Assembly (NCBI RefSeq): GCF_027812955.1
Contig: NZ_JAPYZV010000001.1
Span: 124,001-188,000, forward strand
Length of the DNA stretch: 64,000 nucleotides
Direction of reading: 5' to 3'
Source: Pedococcus sp. 5OH_020
GTDB taxonomy: Bacteria; Actinomycetota; Actinomycetes; Actinomycetales; Dermatophilaceae
Positions within the stretch are counted from its first letter, which is position 1; every line of letters begins with the position of its first letter. Both the position numbers and the translations under genes were made by a program. Of the stretch, positions 54,381 through 62,284 are shown in pieces. The notes beneath the pieces are model-generated. The model had not been told where the DNA came from. It made no database searches and was given only the letters and a program-made list of their open reading frames with translations.

Positions 54381-55757
54381 GTGAAGTACGCAGAGCACAT
54401 CGCCGATCTCGTCGGCAACACGCCCCTGGTCAAGCTGACCTCCGTGACGGAGGGCATCGCGGCCACCGTTCTCGCGAAGGTCGAGTACCTCAACCCCGGC
54501 GGGTCGGTGAAGGACCGGATCGCGCTGAAGATGGTGGAGGCGGCGGAGGCGTCCGGCGAGCTCAAGCCGGGTGGGACCATCGTGGAGCCCACCTCGGGCA
54601 ACACCGGCGTCGGCCTGGCTCTGGTGGCTCAGCGCAGGGGCTACTCCTGTGTGTTCGTCTGTCCCGACAAGGTGAGCCAGGACAAGCGCGACGTGCTCAA
54701 GGCGTATGGCGCGCAGGTGGTGGTCTGCCCGACCGCCGTAGCGCCGGACCATCCGGACTCCTACTACCAGACCTCCGACCGCCTGGTCCGCGAGATCGAG
54801 GGTGCCTGGAAGCCCAACCAGTACGCCAACCCGATGGGTCCCGCATCGCACTACGAGACCACCGGTCCCGAGATCTGGACCGACACCGATGGCCGGGTCA
54901 CCCACTTCGTCGCCGGCGTCGGTACGGGCGGCACGATCACCGGCACGGGCCGGTACCTGCGCGAGGTGTCTGACACCCGCGAGGGGGGCCGCGTCCAGAT
55001 CATCGGTGCCGACCCTGAGGGCTCGGTGTACTCGGGTGGCACCGGGCGGCCCTACCTCGTCGAAGGGGTGGGCGAGGACTTCTGGCCGAGCGCCTACGAC
55101 CCCAAGGTGGTCGACGAGGTCATCGCGGTCAGCGACGCGGACTCGTTCGCGATGACCCGCAGGCTGGCCAAGGAGGAGGGGCTGCTCGTCGGGGGCTCCT
55201 GCGGTATGGCCGTGGTCGCGGCGCTGCGGGCTGCCGAGGACCTGCCGTCGGACGCCGTCGTCGTCGTCCTGCTGCCGGACAGCGGTCGGGGCTACATGTC
55301 GAAGATCTTCAACGACGACTGGATGAGCTCCTACGGGTTCATGCGAGCGGCGAACCAGACCACGGTGGGGCAGCTCCTGCACAAGAAGGCGGGTGACCTG
55401 CCGGCGCTGGTGCACACGCACCCCACAGAGACCGTCCGCGACGCCATCGAGATCCTCCACCAGTACTCCGTGTCGCAGATGCCCGTCGTCAAGGCGGAAC
55501 CTCCGGTGATGGCTGGGGAGGTAGCGGGCTCCGTGAGCGAACGGATGCTGCTCGAGCTGCTGTTCAACGGCACCGCGCACCTCACCGACCCGGTGGACAG
55601 GCACATGGAGCCGTCGCTGCCGTTCGTGGGCGCCGGCGAGCCCGCGTCCGTCGCGCGTCACGAGCTCGAGAATGCCGACGCCATCATGGTGGTCGAGGAC
55701 GGGAAGCCGGTCGGCGTCCTCACCCGGGCGGACCTGCTCATCGCACTGGTCGACTGA
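54381..55757 (+). CDS. cbs: Cystathionine beta-synthase
   Basis: A 458-residue PLP enzyme with C-terminal CBS domains. Key features: the PLP lysine at about residue 44 in GGSVKDRIA, TSGNTGVGLA, the phosphate-binding GVGTGGTITG, GADPEGS and GGSCGMAV, followed by two CBS motifs from about residue 335 to the end. It condenses serine and homocysteine into cystathionine. GTG 54381 is taken as start because homology begins at KYAEHIADLVGNTP. With metB at 62285 it gives both directions of transsulfuration chemistry. O-acetylserine-dependent activity cannot be excluded. Confidence 0.94.
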   Translation: MKYAEHIADLVGNTPLVKLTSVTEGIAATVLAKVEYLNPGGSVKDRIALKMVEAAEASGELKPGGTIVEPTSGNTGVGLALVAQRRGYSCVFVCPDKVSQDKRDVLKAYGAQVVVCPTAVAPDHPDSYYQTSDRLVREIEGAWKPNQYANPMGPASHYETTGPEIWTDTDGRVTHFVAGVGTGGTITGTGRYLREVSDTREGGRVQIIGADPEGSVYSGGTGRPYLVEGVGEDFWPSAYDPKVVDEVIAVSDADSFAMTRRLAKEEGLLVGGSCGMAVVAALRAAEDLPSDAVVVVLLPDSGRGYMSKIFNDDWMSSYGFMRAANQTTVGQLLHKKAGDLPALVHTHPTETVRDAIEILHQYSVSQMPVVKAEPPVMAGEVAGSVSERMLLELLFNGTAHLTDPVDRHMEPSLPFVGAGEPASVARHELENADAIMVVEDGKPVGVLTRADLLIALVD

Positions 55758-55934
55758 CCTGAGTGGCAGTGGTCGGCTTACCTGATGGCGCTGGTCGACT
55801 GGCCGGCCGAACGCGGAACCAACACGACCCGCAGCCGAATCGGTGGCAATAGCACGCCGGTCAGAAGTGCGCCAGGTGGTATTCGCAAGCTGAATAGAGC
55901 CCTTCCCGACCTCCCGCGCCGTCGACAGTCTTAG

Positions 55935-56420
55935 GGACGGCGGCGCACAGAGACGCAGCCCATCAGCGATGCGGCCTTCAACGCCATCGTCAAGCAGGCA
56001 TGGCAGACGCGGTCTGTCACCGCAGCGCAGCGCTCGGCAGTGCTGACGCGGCCAGACCGTGCGGCCAGCACCATCGACCCGACGTCCGCAAGGCCCGACG
56101 ACGAACTGCCCGGCTACGTGCCGGACCCCACCGAGGTGAAGGTGCCTCCGGTGCCACCGATGAACGGAACCGCCGAGGCTCTTGTGGCGGCGGGCGTGTC
56201 TAGCACCAGTAGGGACCGGTACATCGCCTACGACAACTGGCTCAACGTCGTCATCGCGCGCTACCACTTCGTGGTCGGATGGTCGTACAACGGGACCTCG
56301 GTCATCGGCCAGCCCAGCAGCTAGACCTACCTCGCGGACTGCAGTGGGAGCTGTACGAGCTACGGCATCACACAGAACAGCCAGTACCCGAACTACAGGA
56401 TCGGAGGGAGTAAGGCATGA
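55935..56420 (+). pseudogene. Decayed secreted-type hypothetical gene with internal amber codon
   Basis: From 55935 one frame reads as plausible protein (ISDAAFNAIVKQAW; ELPGYVPDPTEVKVPPVPP; RDRYIAYDNWLNVVIARYHFVVGWSY) to a TAG at 56322-56324, and then continues in the same frame for another 31 codons (TYLADCSGSCTSYG; YPNYRIGGSKA) to a TGA at 56418. No start codon lies in the first part; GTG 56040 would give only 94 residues. The second part has natural-looking composition and its stop overlaps the next start, so this seems to be one gene that lost its 5' end and gained a stop. Stop-codon read-through is the less likely alternative. Confidence 0.6.
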
Positions 56421-56617
56421 TCCAGAACCTCACCCTGCGACTCATCATCGGTGTCGCGGTAGGCGTCGACGTGTGGTTCATCCTCCTGCAGCCGATGCAC
56501 TTGGGTGGCGGCATCACGAACGTCGAAGTAGCCATCGTCCTGGTGCTGGCTGCGGCTGCGACGGTCGCTGCCACCGTCGGCCTCGGCCGGAAGTCCCGGG
56601 CAACCGTCAAGGACTGA
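56417..56617 (+). CDS. Small membrane protein coupled to the decayed gene
   Basis: A 66-residue protein with two transmembrane helices: LTLRLIIGVAVGVDVWFILL and VEVAIVLVLAAAATVAATVGL, and a basic C-terminus. GGAGGGAG lies just upstream and ATG 56417 overlaps the TGA of the preceding decayed frame, so it was once translationally coupled to it. No family recognised; holin-like size and topology are noted but not sufficient for a call. Confidence 0.6.
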   Translation: MIQNLTLRLIIGVAVGVDVWFILLQPMHLGGGITNVEVAIVLVLAAAATVAATVGLGRKSRATVKD

Positions 56618-56650
56618 CTCACGACCCTCAGCGCGATCTCCGCGACGGGG

Positions 56651-57541
56651 CTAGACCAACCTGCGGGCCATATCCCGCCGCGGCGCAGGAGCCGACTCGG
56701 GGTGCAGGATGCCGGCGAGCGCCTCGATGCCATCCACCAGTCGCGGCCCGGGCCGGGCGAAGCTGGCGTTGGCGTCCACGGCCCACACCGGTACTCCGAC
56801 GGGCAGCTGACCGGACTCCATCGCCTGGCGCGCCAGCTCCGCCGACCCGCTGAGGTCGTAGCCGCACGGGGCACACACCACGACTTCCGGGTCGCTGTCG
56901 CGCACCTCCGCCCACGTGACCCGTACCGACTTCTCGCCCGCTGTGCCCAGCGCACTGGTGCCGCCCGCGGCCGTCACCATCTCCGGGACCCAGTGACCGG
57001 GCGCGAAGGGAGGGTCGGTCCACTCGAGAACGAGTGCGCGCGGCGTCGAGAGCCCCTGCACGACCGTGGAGACCGCTGCCAACCGGTCTCTGAGCGTGCC
57101 GACCAGTCGAGCCCCCGCTTGCTGGCGACCGCTGGCCTTGGCGAGGGTCTCGATCGAGCCAAGGACCTCCTCCACAGTGTGAGGGTCGATGGTCAGGACC
57201 TCGGCGCGGCACCCCAGGTACGCCAGGGCGTCGTCCACGACGGAGACGTCCACAGCACACACGGCGCAGAGATCCTGCGTCACCACGAGGTCGGCGTCGA
57301 GGGAAGCCAGAGCGCCGGCGTCGAGGTGGTAAAGGTCCTCCCCCGCCGCCATGGCCCGCGTGACGAAGGCGTCGATCTCGGTCGCGGACAACCCCTGCGG
57401 GATCGCCGTGGTGGAGACGATTGCCCGCTCGCGTGCATTCGCAGGGGTGTCGCACTCGAACGTCACGCCCACCACCTGTGGACCGGCGCCGACGGCGAAA
57501 AGGATCTCCGTCGTCGACGGTAGCAACGACACGATGCGCAT
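56651..57541 (-). CDS. BtuF-like cobalamin/siderophore-binding family protein, without signal peptide
   Basis: A 296-residue protein of the periplasmic-binding fold used by BtuF and FepB families. It starts directly at MRIVSLLPSTTEILFAVG, the first strand of the mature domain, so no signal peptide or lipobox is present; such forms are usually annotated as cobalamin-binding proteins. Other blocks are DLVVTQDLCAVCAV with a CAVC pair, and PFAPGHWVPEMVTAAGGTSALG. No permease or ATPase is adjacent. The start is supported by a -10 box that ends 6 bases upstream. Its cytoplasmic role is unclear. Confidence 0.83.
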   Translation of the reverse strand: MRIVSLLPSTTEILFAVGAGPQVVGVTFECDTPANARERAIVSTTAIPQGLSATEIDAFVTRAMAAGEDLYHLDAGALASLDADLVVTQDLCAVCAVDVSVVDDALAYLGCRAEVLTIDPHTVEEVLGSIETLAKASGRQQAGARLVGTLRDRLAAVSTVVQGLSTPRALVLEWTDPPFAPGHWVPEMVTAAGGTSALGTAGEKSVRVTWAEVRDSDPEVVVCAPCGYDLSGSAELARQAMESGQLPVGVPVWAVDANASFARPGPRLVDGIEALAGILHPESAPAPRRDMARRLV

Positions 57542-57547
57542 GCCGGG

Positions 57548-57553
57548 ACCTTA
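57548..57553 (-). promoter_or_regulatory. -10 box of a probable leaderless promoter (BtuF-like gene)
   Basis: On the minus strand TAAGGT ends 6 bases before ATG 57541, leaving no room for a ribosome site. Fits the leaderless pattern seen at other genes in this window. Confidence 0.5.
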
Positions 57554-57717
57554 CGCCCAGGGCCCCATGGCCCCGCTCCGGGCGTGGCAGCCGGGACGCT
57601 CCCGACCGAGCACCAACGGCCTCATCTGTCTCGACGCGCCATTCCCGGAGGCCAGCGGTACCGTCCCGTTTTGAGGTGCTTTTGCGAGCCCAGAGTCGTA
57701 CGAGCAAGGAGTGGTCA

Positions 57718-59181
57718 ATGACGACAACTGCAGAATCCGGAGCAGTGCGCAGCCTCATCCCGTTCCGCATGGACCGGCTCCCGTGGGCGAGGTTCCACTG
57801 GATGGTCGTGGTCGGCCTCGGCGTGTCCTGGATCCTGGACGGTCTGGAGATCCAGCTCGTCTCGAACGCCGGCTTCCAAGAGACCCTGAAGATGTCGAGC
57901 ACCGAGGTCGGCTTCGCCGGCACCATCTATCTCATCGGCCAGGTGGTCGGGGCCCTGACGTTCGGCAGGCTGACCGACACCTGGGGCCGCAAGAAGCTCT
58001 TCATCATCACCCTGGCCATCTACCTGATCGGCTCGGGGGTGGCCGGCCTGGCCTGGGCCCCGTGGTTCCTCTACGTATGGCGCTTCGTCGCGGGCATGGG
58101 CATCGGAGGCGAGTACACCGCGATCAACTCGGCGATCGACGAGCTGATCCCCGCGAAGTACCGCGGGCGCGTCGACATCGCGGTCAACGGGACCTACTGG
58201 GCCGGAGCGCTGCTCGGAGCCTTCGCCAGCTTCTGGCTCCTCAACCCCGAGCACGTCGACAAGAACATCGGCTGGCGCATCGCCTTCTTCATCGGCCCTG
58301 TGATGGGTCTGATCATCATCTGGCTGCGCCGCCACATCCCTGAGAGCCCGCGCTGGATGGTCACCCACGGGCAGGGCGAGGAGGCTGAGAAGATCGTCGA
58401 CGAGATCGAGGCGTCGATGGAGGCCCGGGGGGTGACCCTGAAGCCGGTGGACGAGAGCAGAGCCATGCTCATCAAGCCGCGCGAGCACATCCCGTTCGGC
58501 GACCTCATGAACGTGTTCTTCAAGAAATATCCGTCGCGTACCGCCCTGGGGCTGACCATGATGATCACGCAGAGCTTCCTCTACAACGCGATCTTCTTCA
58601 CGTACGCCTTGGTGCTCCAGAACTTCTACCACCTCGACAAGTCGGCCGCGGCCATCTACTTCATCCCGTTCGCGATCGGAAACCTGGCCGGCCCTCTGCT
58701 GCTCGGCCACCTGTTCGACACGATCGGCCGACGCAAGATGATCTTCGGGACGTACCTCATCGCCGGGCTCGTGCTGCTCGTGTCCGCCTTCCTCTTCAAG
58801 GCAGGCACGCTCAACGCCACGACGCACACGATCTTCTGGTGCGTCTCGTTCTTCTTCGCCTCCGCAGGCGCCTCGTCCGCGTACCTCACCGTCAGCGAGA
58901 TCTTCCCCCTGGAGGTCCGCGGGCAGGCCATCTCGTACTTCTTCGCGATCGCCCAGGTCGTGGGTGCGCTCGGACCGGTCCTCTTCGGCGCGCTCGTTGG
59001 AGAGGGGAAGGAGCGCAACCCGCTGTTCTGGGGCTACATCCTTGCCTCGGTGATCATGATGGTCGGCGGCGTGGTGGCCATGAAGATCGGCGTGGACGCG
59101 GAAGGCAAGGGACTGGAGGACATCGCAGACCCGCTCAGCCGGGTCAGCGATGAGCCACCGCTCCAACCGGCTCGGGTCTAG
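57718..59181 (+). CDS. MFS transporter, sugar/metabolite:H+ symporter type
   Basis: A 487-residue permease with about 12 helices. The signature between helices 2 and 3 is GRLTDTWGRKKLF, repeated between helices 8 and 9 as HLFDTIGRRKM; helix 4 region has RFVAGMGIGGEYTAINSAIDELIP, and PESPRWM follows helix 6, as in the sugar porter/SP-like family. ATG 57718 follows AAGGAG. A universal stress protein gene starts 13 bases after the stop, so they form an operon. Substrate is unknown; similar proteins carry sugars, niacin or aromatic acids. Confidence 0.9.
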   Translation: MTTTAESGAVRSLIPFRMDRLPWARFHWMVVVGLGVSWILDGLEIQLVSNAGFQETLKMSSTEVGFAGTIYLIGQVVGALTFGRLTDTWGRKKLFIITLAIYLIGSGVAGLAWAPWFLYVWRFVAGMGIGGEYTAINSAIDELIPAKYRGRVDIAVNGTYWAGALLGAFASFWLLNPEHVDKNIGWRIAFFIGPVMGLIIIWLRRHIPESPRWMVTHGQGEEAEKIVDEIEASMEARGVTLKPVDESRAMLIKPREHIPFGDLMNVFFKKYPSRTALGLTMMITQSFLYNAIFFTYALVLQNFYHLDKSAAAIYFIPFAIGNLAGPLLLGHLFDTIGRRKMIFGTYLIAGLVLLVSAFLFKAGTLNATTHTIFWCVSFFFASAGASSAYLTVSEIFPLEVRGQAISYFFAIAQVVGALGPVLFGALVGEGKERNPLFWGYILASVIMMVGGVVAMKIGVDAEGKGLEDIADPLSRVSDEPPLQPARV

Positions 59182-59193
59182 GAGGAGGATGTG

Positions 59194-59751
59194 ATGGCAG
59201 ATCAGTCACAGCCCTACACCATCGTGGTGGGCGTCAGCGGCACGTCGAAGTCACCCACTGCACTTCACTGGGCAGCCGAGCTGGCGGCGCTGCGCGGGGG
59301 TCGGGTGGTCGCGGTGCGGGCGTGGCGCCCCACCGTGCCCCAGACCGCCTCGCGGGTGAACCCCGCTCCGCTCATCGAGGACCTGGCGACGGTGGAGGCG
59401 CAGCATCTGGCTGACCTGCAGGCCGACGTGGCAGAGGTGCTCGGCGCCGACCACGGCGTCGAGGTGCGACTCGTGCACGGTGGCCGTCGGACCGCCCTGC
59501 TCGCGGCGGCGCAGCACGCCGACCTCCTCGTGATCGACGCCCCCCGCAAGCTCGACCTGACGAACCTGCCGGGCTTCGCGCAGCGGCTCGTCTACAGCGC
59601 TCCCTGTCCCGTCGTGGTCATGCCGCCGAGGGTGTCCGGCGCGCCGAGGACTCCGCTGGAGCGGGTCGCGAGCACGGTGGTGCGAAACGTCGGCGAGGCT
59701 GCGGGACGTGCTGGCCGGGCAGGGCTCAGCCACCCGCAGCCGCCGGCATGA
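59194..59751 (+). CDS. Universal stress protein family
   Basis: A 185-residue single UspA domain: YTIVVGVSGTSKSPTALHWAAELA at the N-terminus and the C-terminal half with LLVIDAPRKL and YSAPCPVVVMPP. The usual ATP-binding G-2x-G-9x-G(S/T) is not well preserved, so nucleotide binding is doubtful. ATG 59194 gives good spacing from GGAGGAGG (59181-59188); GTG 59191 is too close. Coupled to the MFS transporter, whose activity it may modulate; this is inferred from position. Confidence 0.85.
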   Translation: MADQSQPYTIVVGVSGTSKSPTALHWAAELAALRGGRVVAVRAWRPTVPQTASRVNPAPLIEDLATVEAQHLADLQADVAEVLGADHGVEVRLVHGGRRTALLAAAQHADLLVIDAPRKLDLTNLPGFAQRLVYSAPCPVVVMPPRVSGAPRTPLERVASTVVRNVGEAAGRAGRAGLSHPQPPA

Positions 59752-59803
59752 GCCGCGACTGCCGCGCGCTTCCCCTTATCTGGTGAGGCGAACGGCACCT
59801 GGT

Positions 59804-59809
59804 TATCGT
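59804..59809 (+). promoter_or_regulatory. -10 box of a probable leaderless promoter (DUF1992 gene)
   Basis: TATCGT ends 7 bases before ATG 59817. No ribosome-binding sequence lies between. The same geometry recurs at 43682, 60872, 62272 and, on the minus strand, 60794. Confidence 0.5.
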
Positions 59810-59816
59810 GCGGGCC

Positions 59817-60428
59817 ATGGAGCGGTTCGAGTCGCCGGTCGAGCGGGCGATCCGGGAGGCACAGGAGCGCGGGGAGTTCGACAACCTCCCGGGAGCCGGC
59901 AAGCCGCTCCGCAACCTGGGCAGTGCCGATGTGGACGACCCCGACTGGTGGGTCAAGGGGCTGCTGCAGCGAGAGCAGCTGGACCTCACCGGAGCCATGC
60001 CACCTGCTCTCGCTCTCCGGAAGGAGGCGGCCGGCTTTCCTGAGTCGCTGCTCGACCTACGCACCGAGGAGGGCGTGCGGGCCGTACTGGACGACTACAA
60101 CCACCGGGTGAGAGCCGACCGGCTGCGGCCCGCAGTGGGACCGCTGCCCCCGCTGCTCGCGAAGACGGTCGACGTCGACGACCTGGCCGCGCAGTGGAGG
60201 AGCCTGCGTGAGGCCCGGCGGCTGGAGCTCCAGAGGCAGGCGCTCCAGCGTCGGGCCGCCGATCAACAGGAGCTGGTCAGGCAGGAGCCAGCGGGAGGAA
60301 CATCACGTGCAGCCCGACGCGCCCGTGCCGGCTGGATTCGAAGGCTCCTGGGACGGTCCCGAGGATCTCGAAACCCAGTGCCTGCCACAGAAGGACAGCC
60401 GCCCGGTTCGTCTGCACGACCGCGTTGA
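59817..60428 (+). CDS. DUF1992 (DnaJC28-type conserved domain) protein
   Basis: A 203-residue protein. The first 75 residues match the DUF1992/DnaJC28 conserved region: ERFESPVERAIREAQERGEFDNLPGAGKPL, noted here by its E-x3-ER-I and GAGKPL landmarks. The middle is helical (DDYNHRVRADRLRP; WRSLREARRLELQR). The last 50 residues are Arg/Ser/Gly-rich and encoded opposite the GNAT gene, with a 152-base antiparallel overlap, so this tail is probably not conserved. ATG 59817 fits the -10 box. Function unknown. Confidence 0.82.
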   Translation: MERFESPVERAIREAQERGEFDNLPGAGKPLRNLGSADVDDPDWWVKGLLQREQLDLTGAMPPALALRKEAAGFPESLLDLRTEEGVRAVLDDYNHRVRADRLRPAVGPLPPLLAKTVDVDDLAAQWRSLREARRLELQRQALQRRAADQQELVRQEPAGGTSRAARRARAGWIRRLLGRSRGSRNPVPATEGQPPGSSARPR

Positions 60429-60786
60429 ACTGGATGCCGGCGTACCCCTGCGTCGCGGCCCACCTCACCATGTCCTCCGCTAGCGCCCGTCCGACGCCCT
60501 GGCCCCGCGCCCGCTCGGCCACCATGAAGCTCGCCGTCGCGATGTGGGCTCCCCGTCCGGGTCTGTTCGGCCCCATCTTGGCGCTGCCGAGCAGCGCCCC
60601 GGTGTCGTCCAGTGCCACGACGGTGCGGCCAGGGGGGCGCTCGAACCAGAGGGCGCCGATCTCGCTGTCCGACAGAGTCTCTGGGTAGGCGTAGGTCTCG
60701 CCGTCCGCGACGACGGCCCGAAACACAGGAAGGAATGCCGGAAGAAGGCCAGGAAGGTCCTCCTGCGACGCGTCACGGAGCTGCAC
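60277..60786 (-). CDS. GNAT family N-acetyltransferase
   Basis: A 169-residue acetyltransferase. It begins VQLRDASQEDL, has the acetyl-CoA pyrophosphate-binding loop RARGQGVGRALAEDMV, and the closing NRAAVLLWQALGFEILGTVP with the usual GF. GTG 60786 was chosen because a TAGCGT -10 box ends 7 bases upstream and homology starts there; in-frame ATG 60864 would overlap the divergent promoter. Substrate is unknown; small amines, amino acids or protein N-termini are typical. It is divergent from the lamin-tail protein gene. Confidence 0.87.
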   Translation of the reverse strand: MQLRDASQEDLPGLLPAFLPVFRAVVADGETYAYPETLSDSEIGALWFERPPGRTVVALDDTGALLGSAKMGPNRPGRGAHIATASFMVAERARGQGVGRALAEDMVRWAATQGYAGIQFNAVVQTNRAAVLLWQALGFEILGTVPGAFESSRHGRVGLHVMFLPLAPA

Positions 60787-60793
60787 GTGTCCG

Positions 60794-60799
60794 ACGCTA
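60794..60799 (-). promoter_or_regulatory. -10 box of a probable leaderless promoter (GNAT gene)
   Basis: On the minus strand TAGCGT ends 7 bases before GTG 60786. It decides the start choice for the acetyltransferase gene. Confidence 0.5.
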
Positions 60800-60871
60800 T
60801 CCCGCGGCCAGGTGCCTCGTCCGTTCGGCCGGTCCTTCGCGGGAGTGGCTGCGTGCGGCTGCACTCGCGGC

Positions 60872-60877
60872 TACCTT
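60872..60877 (+). promoter_or_regulatory. -10 box of a probable leaderless promoter (lamin-tail protein gene)
   Basis: TACCTT ends 7 bases before ATG 60885, with no ribosome site between. It is back to back with the GNAT promoter; the two -10 boxes are 72 bases apart. Confidence 0.5.
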
Positions 60878-60884
60878 CGCCGGC

Positions 60885-61343
60885 ATGGCCGCACGTCCTG
60901 TCCTCGCCTCCTGCCTCGCCGCACTCGCCGTGGCCGGAGGGGTTCTCGCCCTGCCGTCCACCGCGGAGGGCGCCACGCCGGCGATCAGGATCACGAAGAT
61001 CTACTACAACTCGCCGGGAAGCGACACGGGCAGCAACACCAGTCTCAACGCCGAGTACGTCCGGATCACGAACAGAGGCACGACCAACCGCTCGCTCACC
61101 GGCTGGACCCTCAAGGACAAGCAGGGCTACACGTTCAGGTTCCCCACGTTCACCCTCAAGGCGGGGTACTCGGTCGTCATCCACACCGGCAAGGGCACCG
61201 CAAGCGCCACCAACCGGTACTACAACCGCGCCTGGTACGTCTGGAACAACACGGGCGACACGGCTTATCTGCGCGACGCAGGCGGGGTCCTCAAGGACAG
61301 CTGGGCCTTCACCGGCACGAGTGCCGGCTACGTCTCGCGCTGA
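60885..61343 (+). CDS. Secreted lamin-tail domain (LTD) protein
   Basis: A 152-residue exported protein. Residues 1 to about 30 are a signal peptide (hydrophobic core SCLAALAVAGGVLAL, cleavage after STAEGA). The rest is one LTD Ig-like fold: IRITKIYYNSPGSD, NAEYVRITNRGTTNRSLTGWTL, and VWNNTGDTAYLRD, with the typical conserved E-Y-V-x-I-x-N core. Such domains bind surfaces or accompany secreted nucleases; here it stands alone. It is convergent with msrA, 3 bases apart. Confidence 0.87.
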   Translation: MAARPVLASCLAALAVAGGVLALPSTAEGATPAIRITKIYYNSPGSDTGSNTSLNAEYVRITNRGTTNRSLTGWTLKDKQGYTFRFPTFTLKAGYSVVIHTGKGTASATNRYYNRAWYVWNNTGDTAYLRDAGGVLKDSWAFTGTSAGYVSR

Positions 61344-61346
61344 CCG

Positions 61347-62054
61347 TCAGCTCGACGCCGGGGCGATGTCCTGCTGCGCCGGCAGCTCGTCCTGACGGAC
61401 GATCCCCACCGGGCAGGTCATGCCGTTGGGGCCGTGGTTGCAGTAGCCGCCCGGGTTCTTGTGCAGGTACTGCTGGTGGTAGTCCTCGGCGTAGTAGAAG
61501 GGCCCGGCGTCCTCCGCAGACCGCAGCTCCGTCGTGATGGTGCCGAACCCGTGGTCGGTCAGCACCTTCTGGAACGCCTCGCGGGTCGCCTCCGCGGCCC
61601 GCTGCTGGTCCGGCGTCGTCCAGTAGATCGCCGACCGGTATGCGGTGCCTATGTCGTTGCCCTGACGGTTGCCCTGCGTCGGGTCGTGGTTCTCCCAGAA
61701 CTCCTTGAGGAGCAGCTCCGGGGTCGTCTTCTGCGGGTCGTAGGCCACGAGCACCGTCTCGGCATGACCGGTGCGACCCGTGCACGTCTCCTCGTACGTC
61801 GGGTTCGGGGTCAGACCGCCCATGTAGCCGGCCGCGGTGGCCACCACACCCGGCTGACGCCAGAAGATCCGCTCGGCCCCCCAGAAGCAGCCCATGGCCA
61901 CGTAGAGGACGTCGGTACCCTCAGGCCACGGCCCCTCGACGGGGCTGTGCAGCACAACGTGCTCCGGTGAGATGCGGAAGGGGCGAGACTCCCGACCACG
62001 CAGCGCGTCCTCGGCGGTGGGCAGGGTCGTCTTCGCACGCGCTCCGAATATCAC
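61347..62054 (-). CDS. msrA: Peptide-methionine (S)-S-oxide reductase
   Basis: A 235-residue MsrA. The catalytic motif [12 protein letters not shown] is near residue 55; [24 protein letters not shown] follows (key residues: TPNPTYE and TGHAE), and a C-terminal [12 protein letters not shown] segment supplies possible resolving cysteines. It reduces methionine S-sulfoxide in proteins. The GTG start at 62054 gives an N-terminal extension of about 50 residues, as in the long MsrA type. No ribosome site is obvious, so an internal start remains possible. Confidence 0.93.
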   Translation of the reverse strand: MIFGARAKTTLPTAEDALRGRESRPFRISPEHVVLHSPVEGPWPEGTDVLYVAMGCFWGAERIFWRQPGVVATAAGYMGGLTPNPTYEETCTGRTGHAETVLVAYDPQKTTPELLLKEFWENHDPTQGNRQGNDIGTAYRSAIYWTTPDQQRAAEATREAFQKVLTDHGFGTITTELRSAEDAGPFYYAEDYHQQYLHKNPGGYCNHGPNGMTCPVGIVRQDELPAQQDIAPASS

Positions 62055-62271
62055 GCCCGTTCAACGCCGGCGCGCGCGGTGATGTTCCGAGCCGGGGGCG
62101 CACTGGCGGCCCGGGACGGCGCATGGTCGGCGTCTGGCGGCCCCCTGGACGCGGAGCTGGGCTTCCTGCGGGACACCTACCTGCGCGAGTCGCAGAAGGT
62201 GCTGTGCGCTGTGGCCGGTTCTGGACGCCGAGCGCCCCCGGAGGCGCACCGCCAGCCGACGTCCGCCGGGT

Positions 62272-62277
62272 TAGCCT
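62272..62277 (+). promoter_or_regulatory. -10 box of a probable leaderless promoter (metB)
   Basis: TAGCCT ends 7 bases before ATG 62285, with CGCC-rich sequence and no ribosome site between. The 230-base gap upstream contains nothing else I can support. Confidence 0.5.
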
Positions 62278-62284
62278 TGCCGGC

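Noticed and set aside
56000-56203. 67-codon plus-strand frame within the decayed-gene region
   Set aside because: Arg/Gly/His-rich translation in a different frame from the one with protein-like composition; treated as a shadow.
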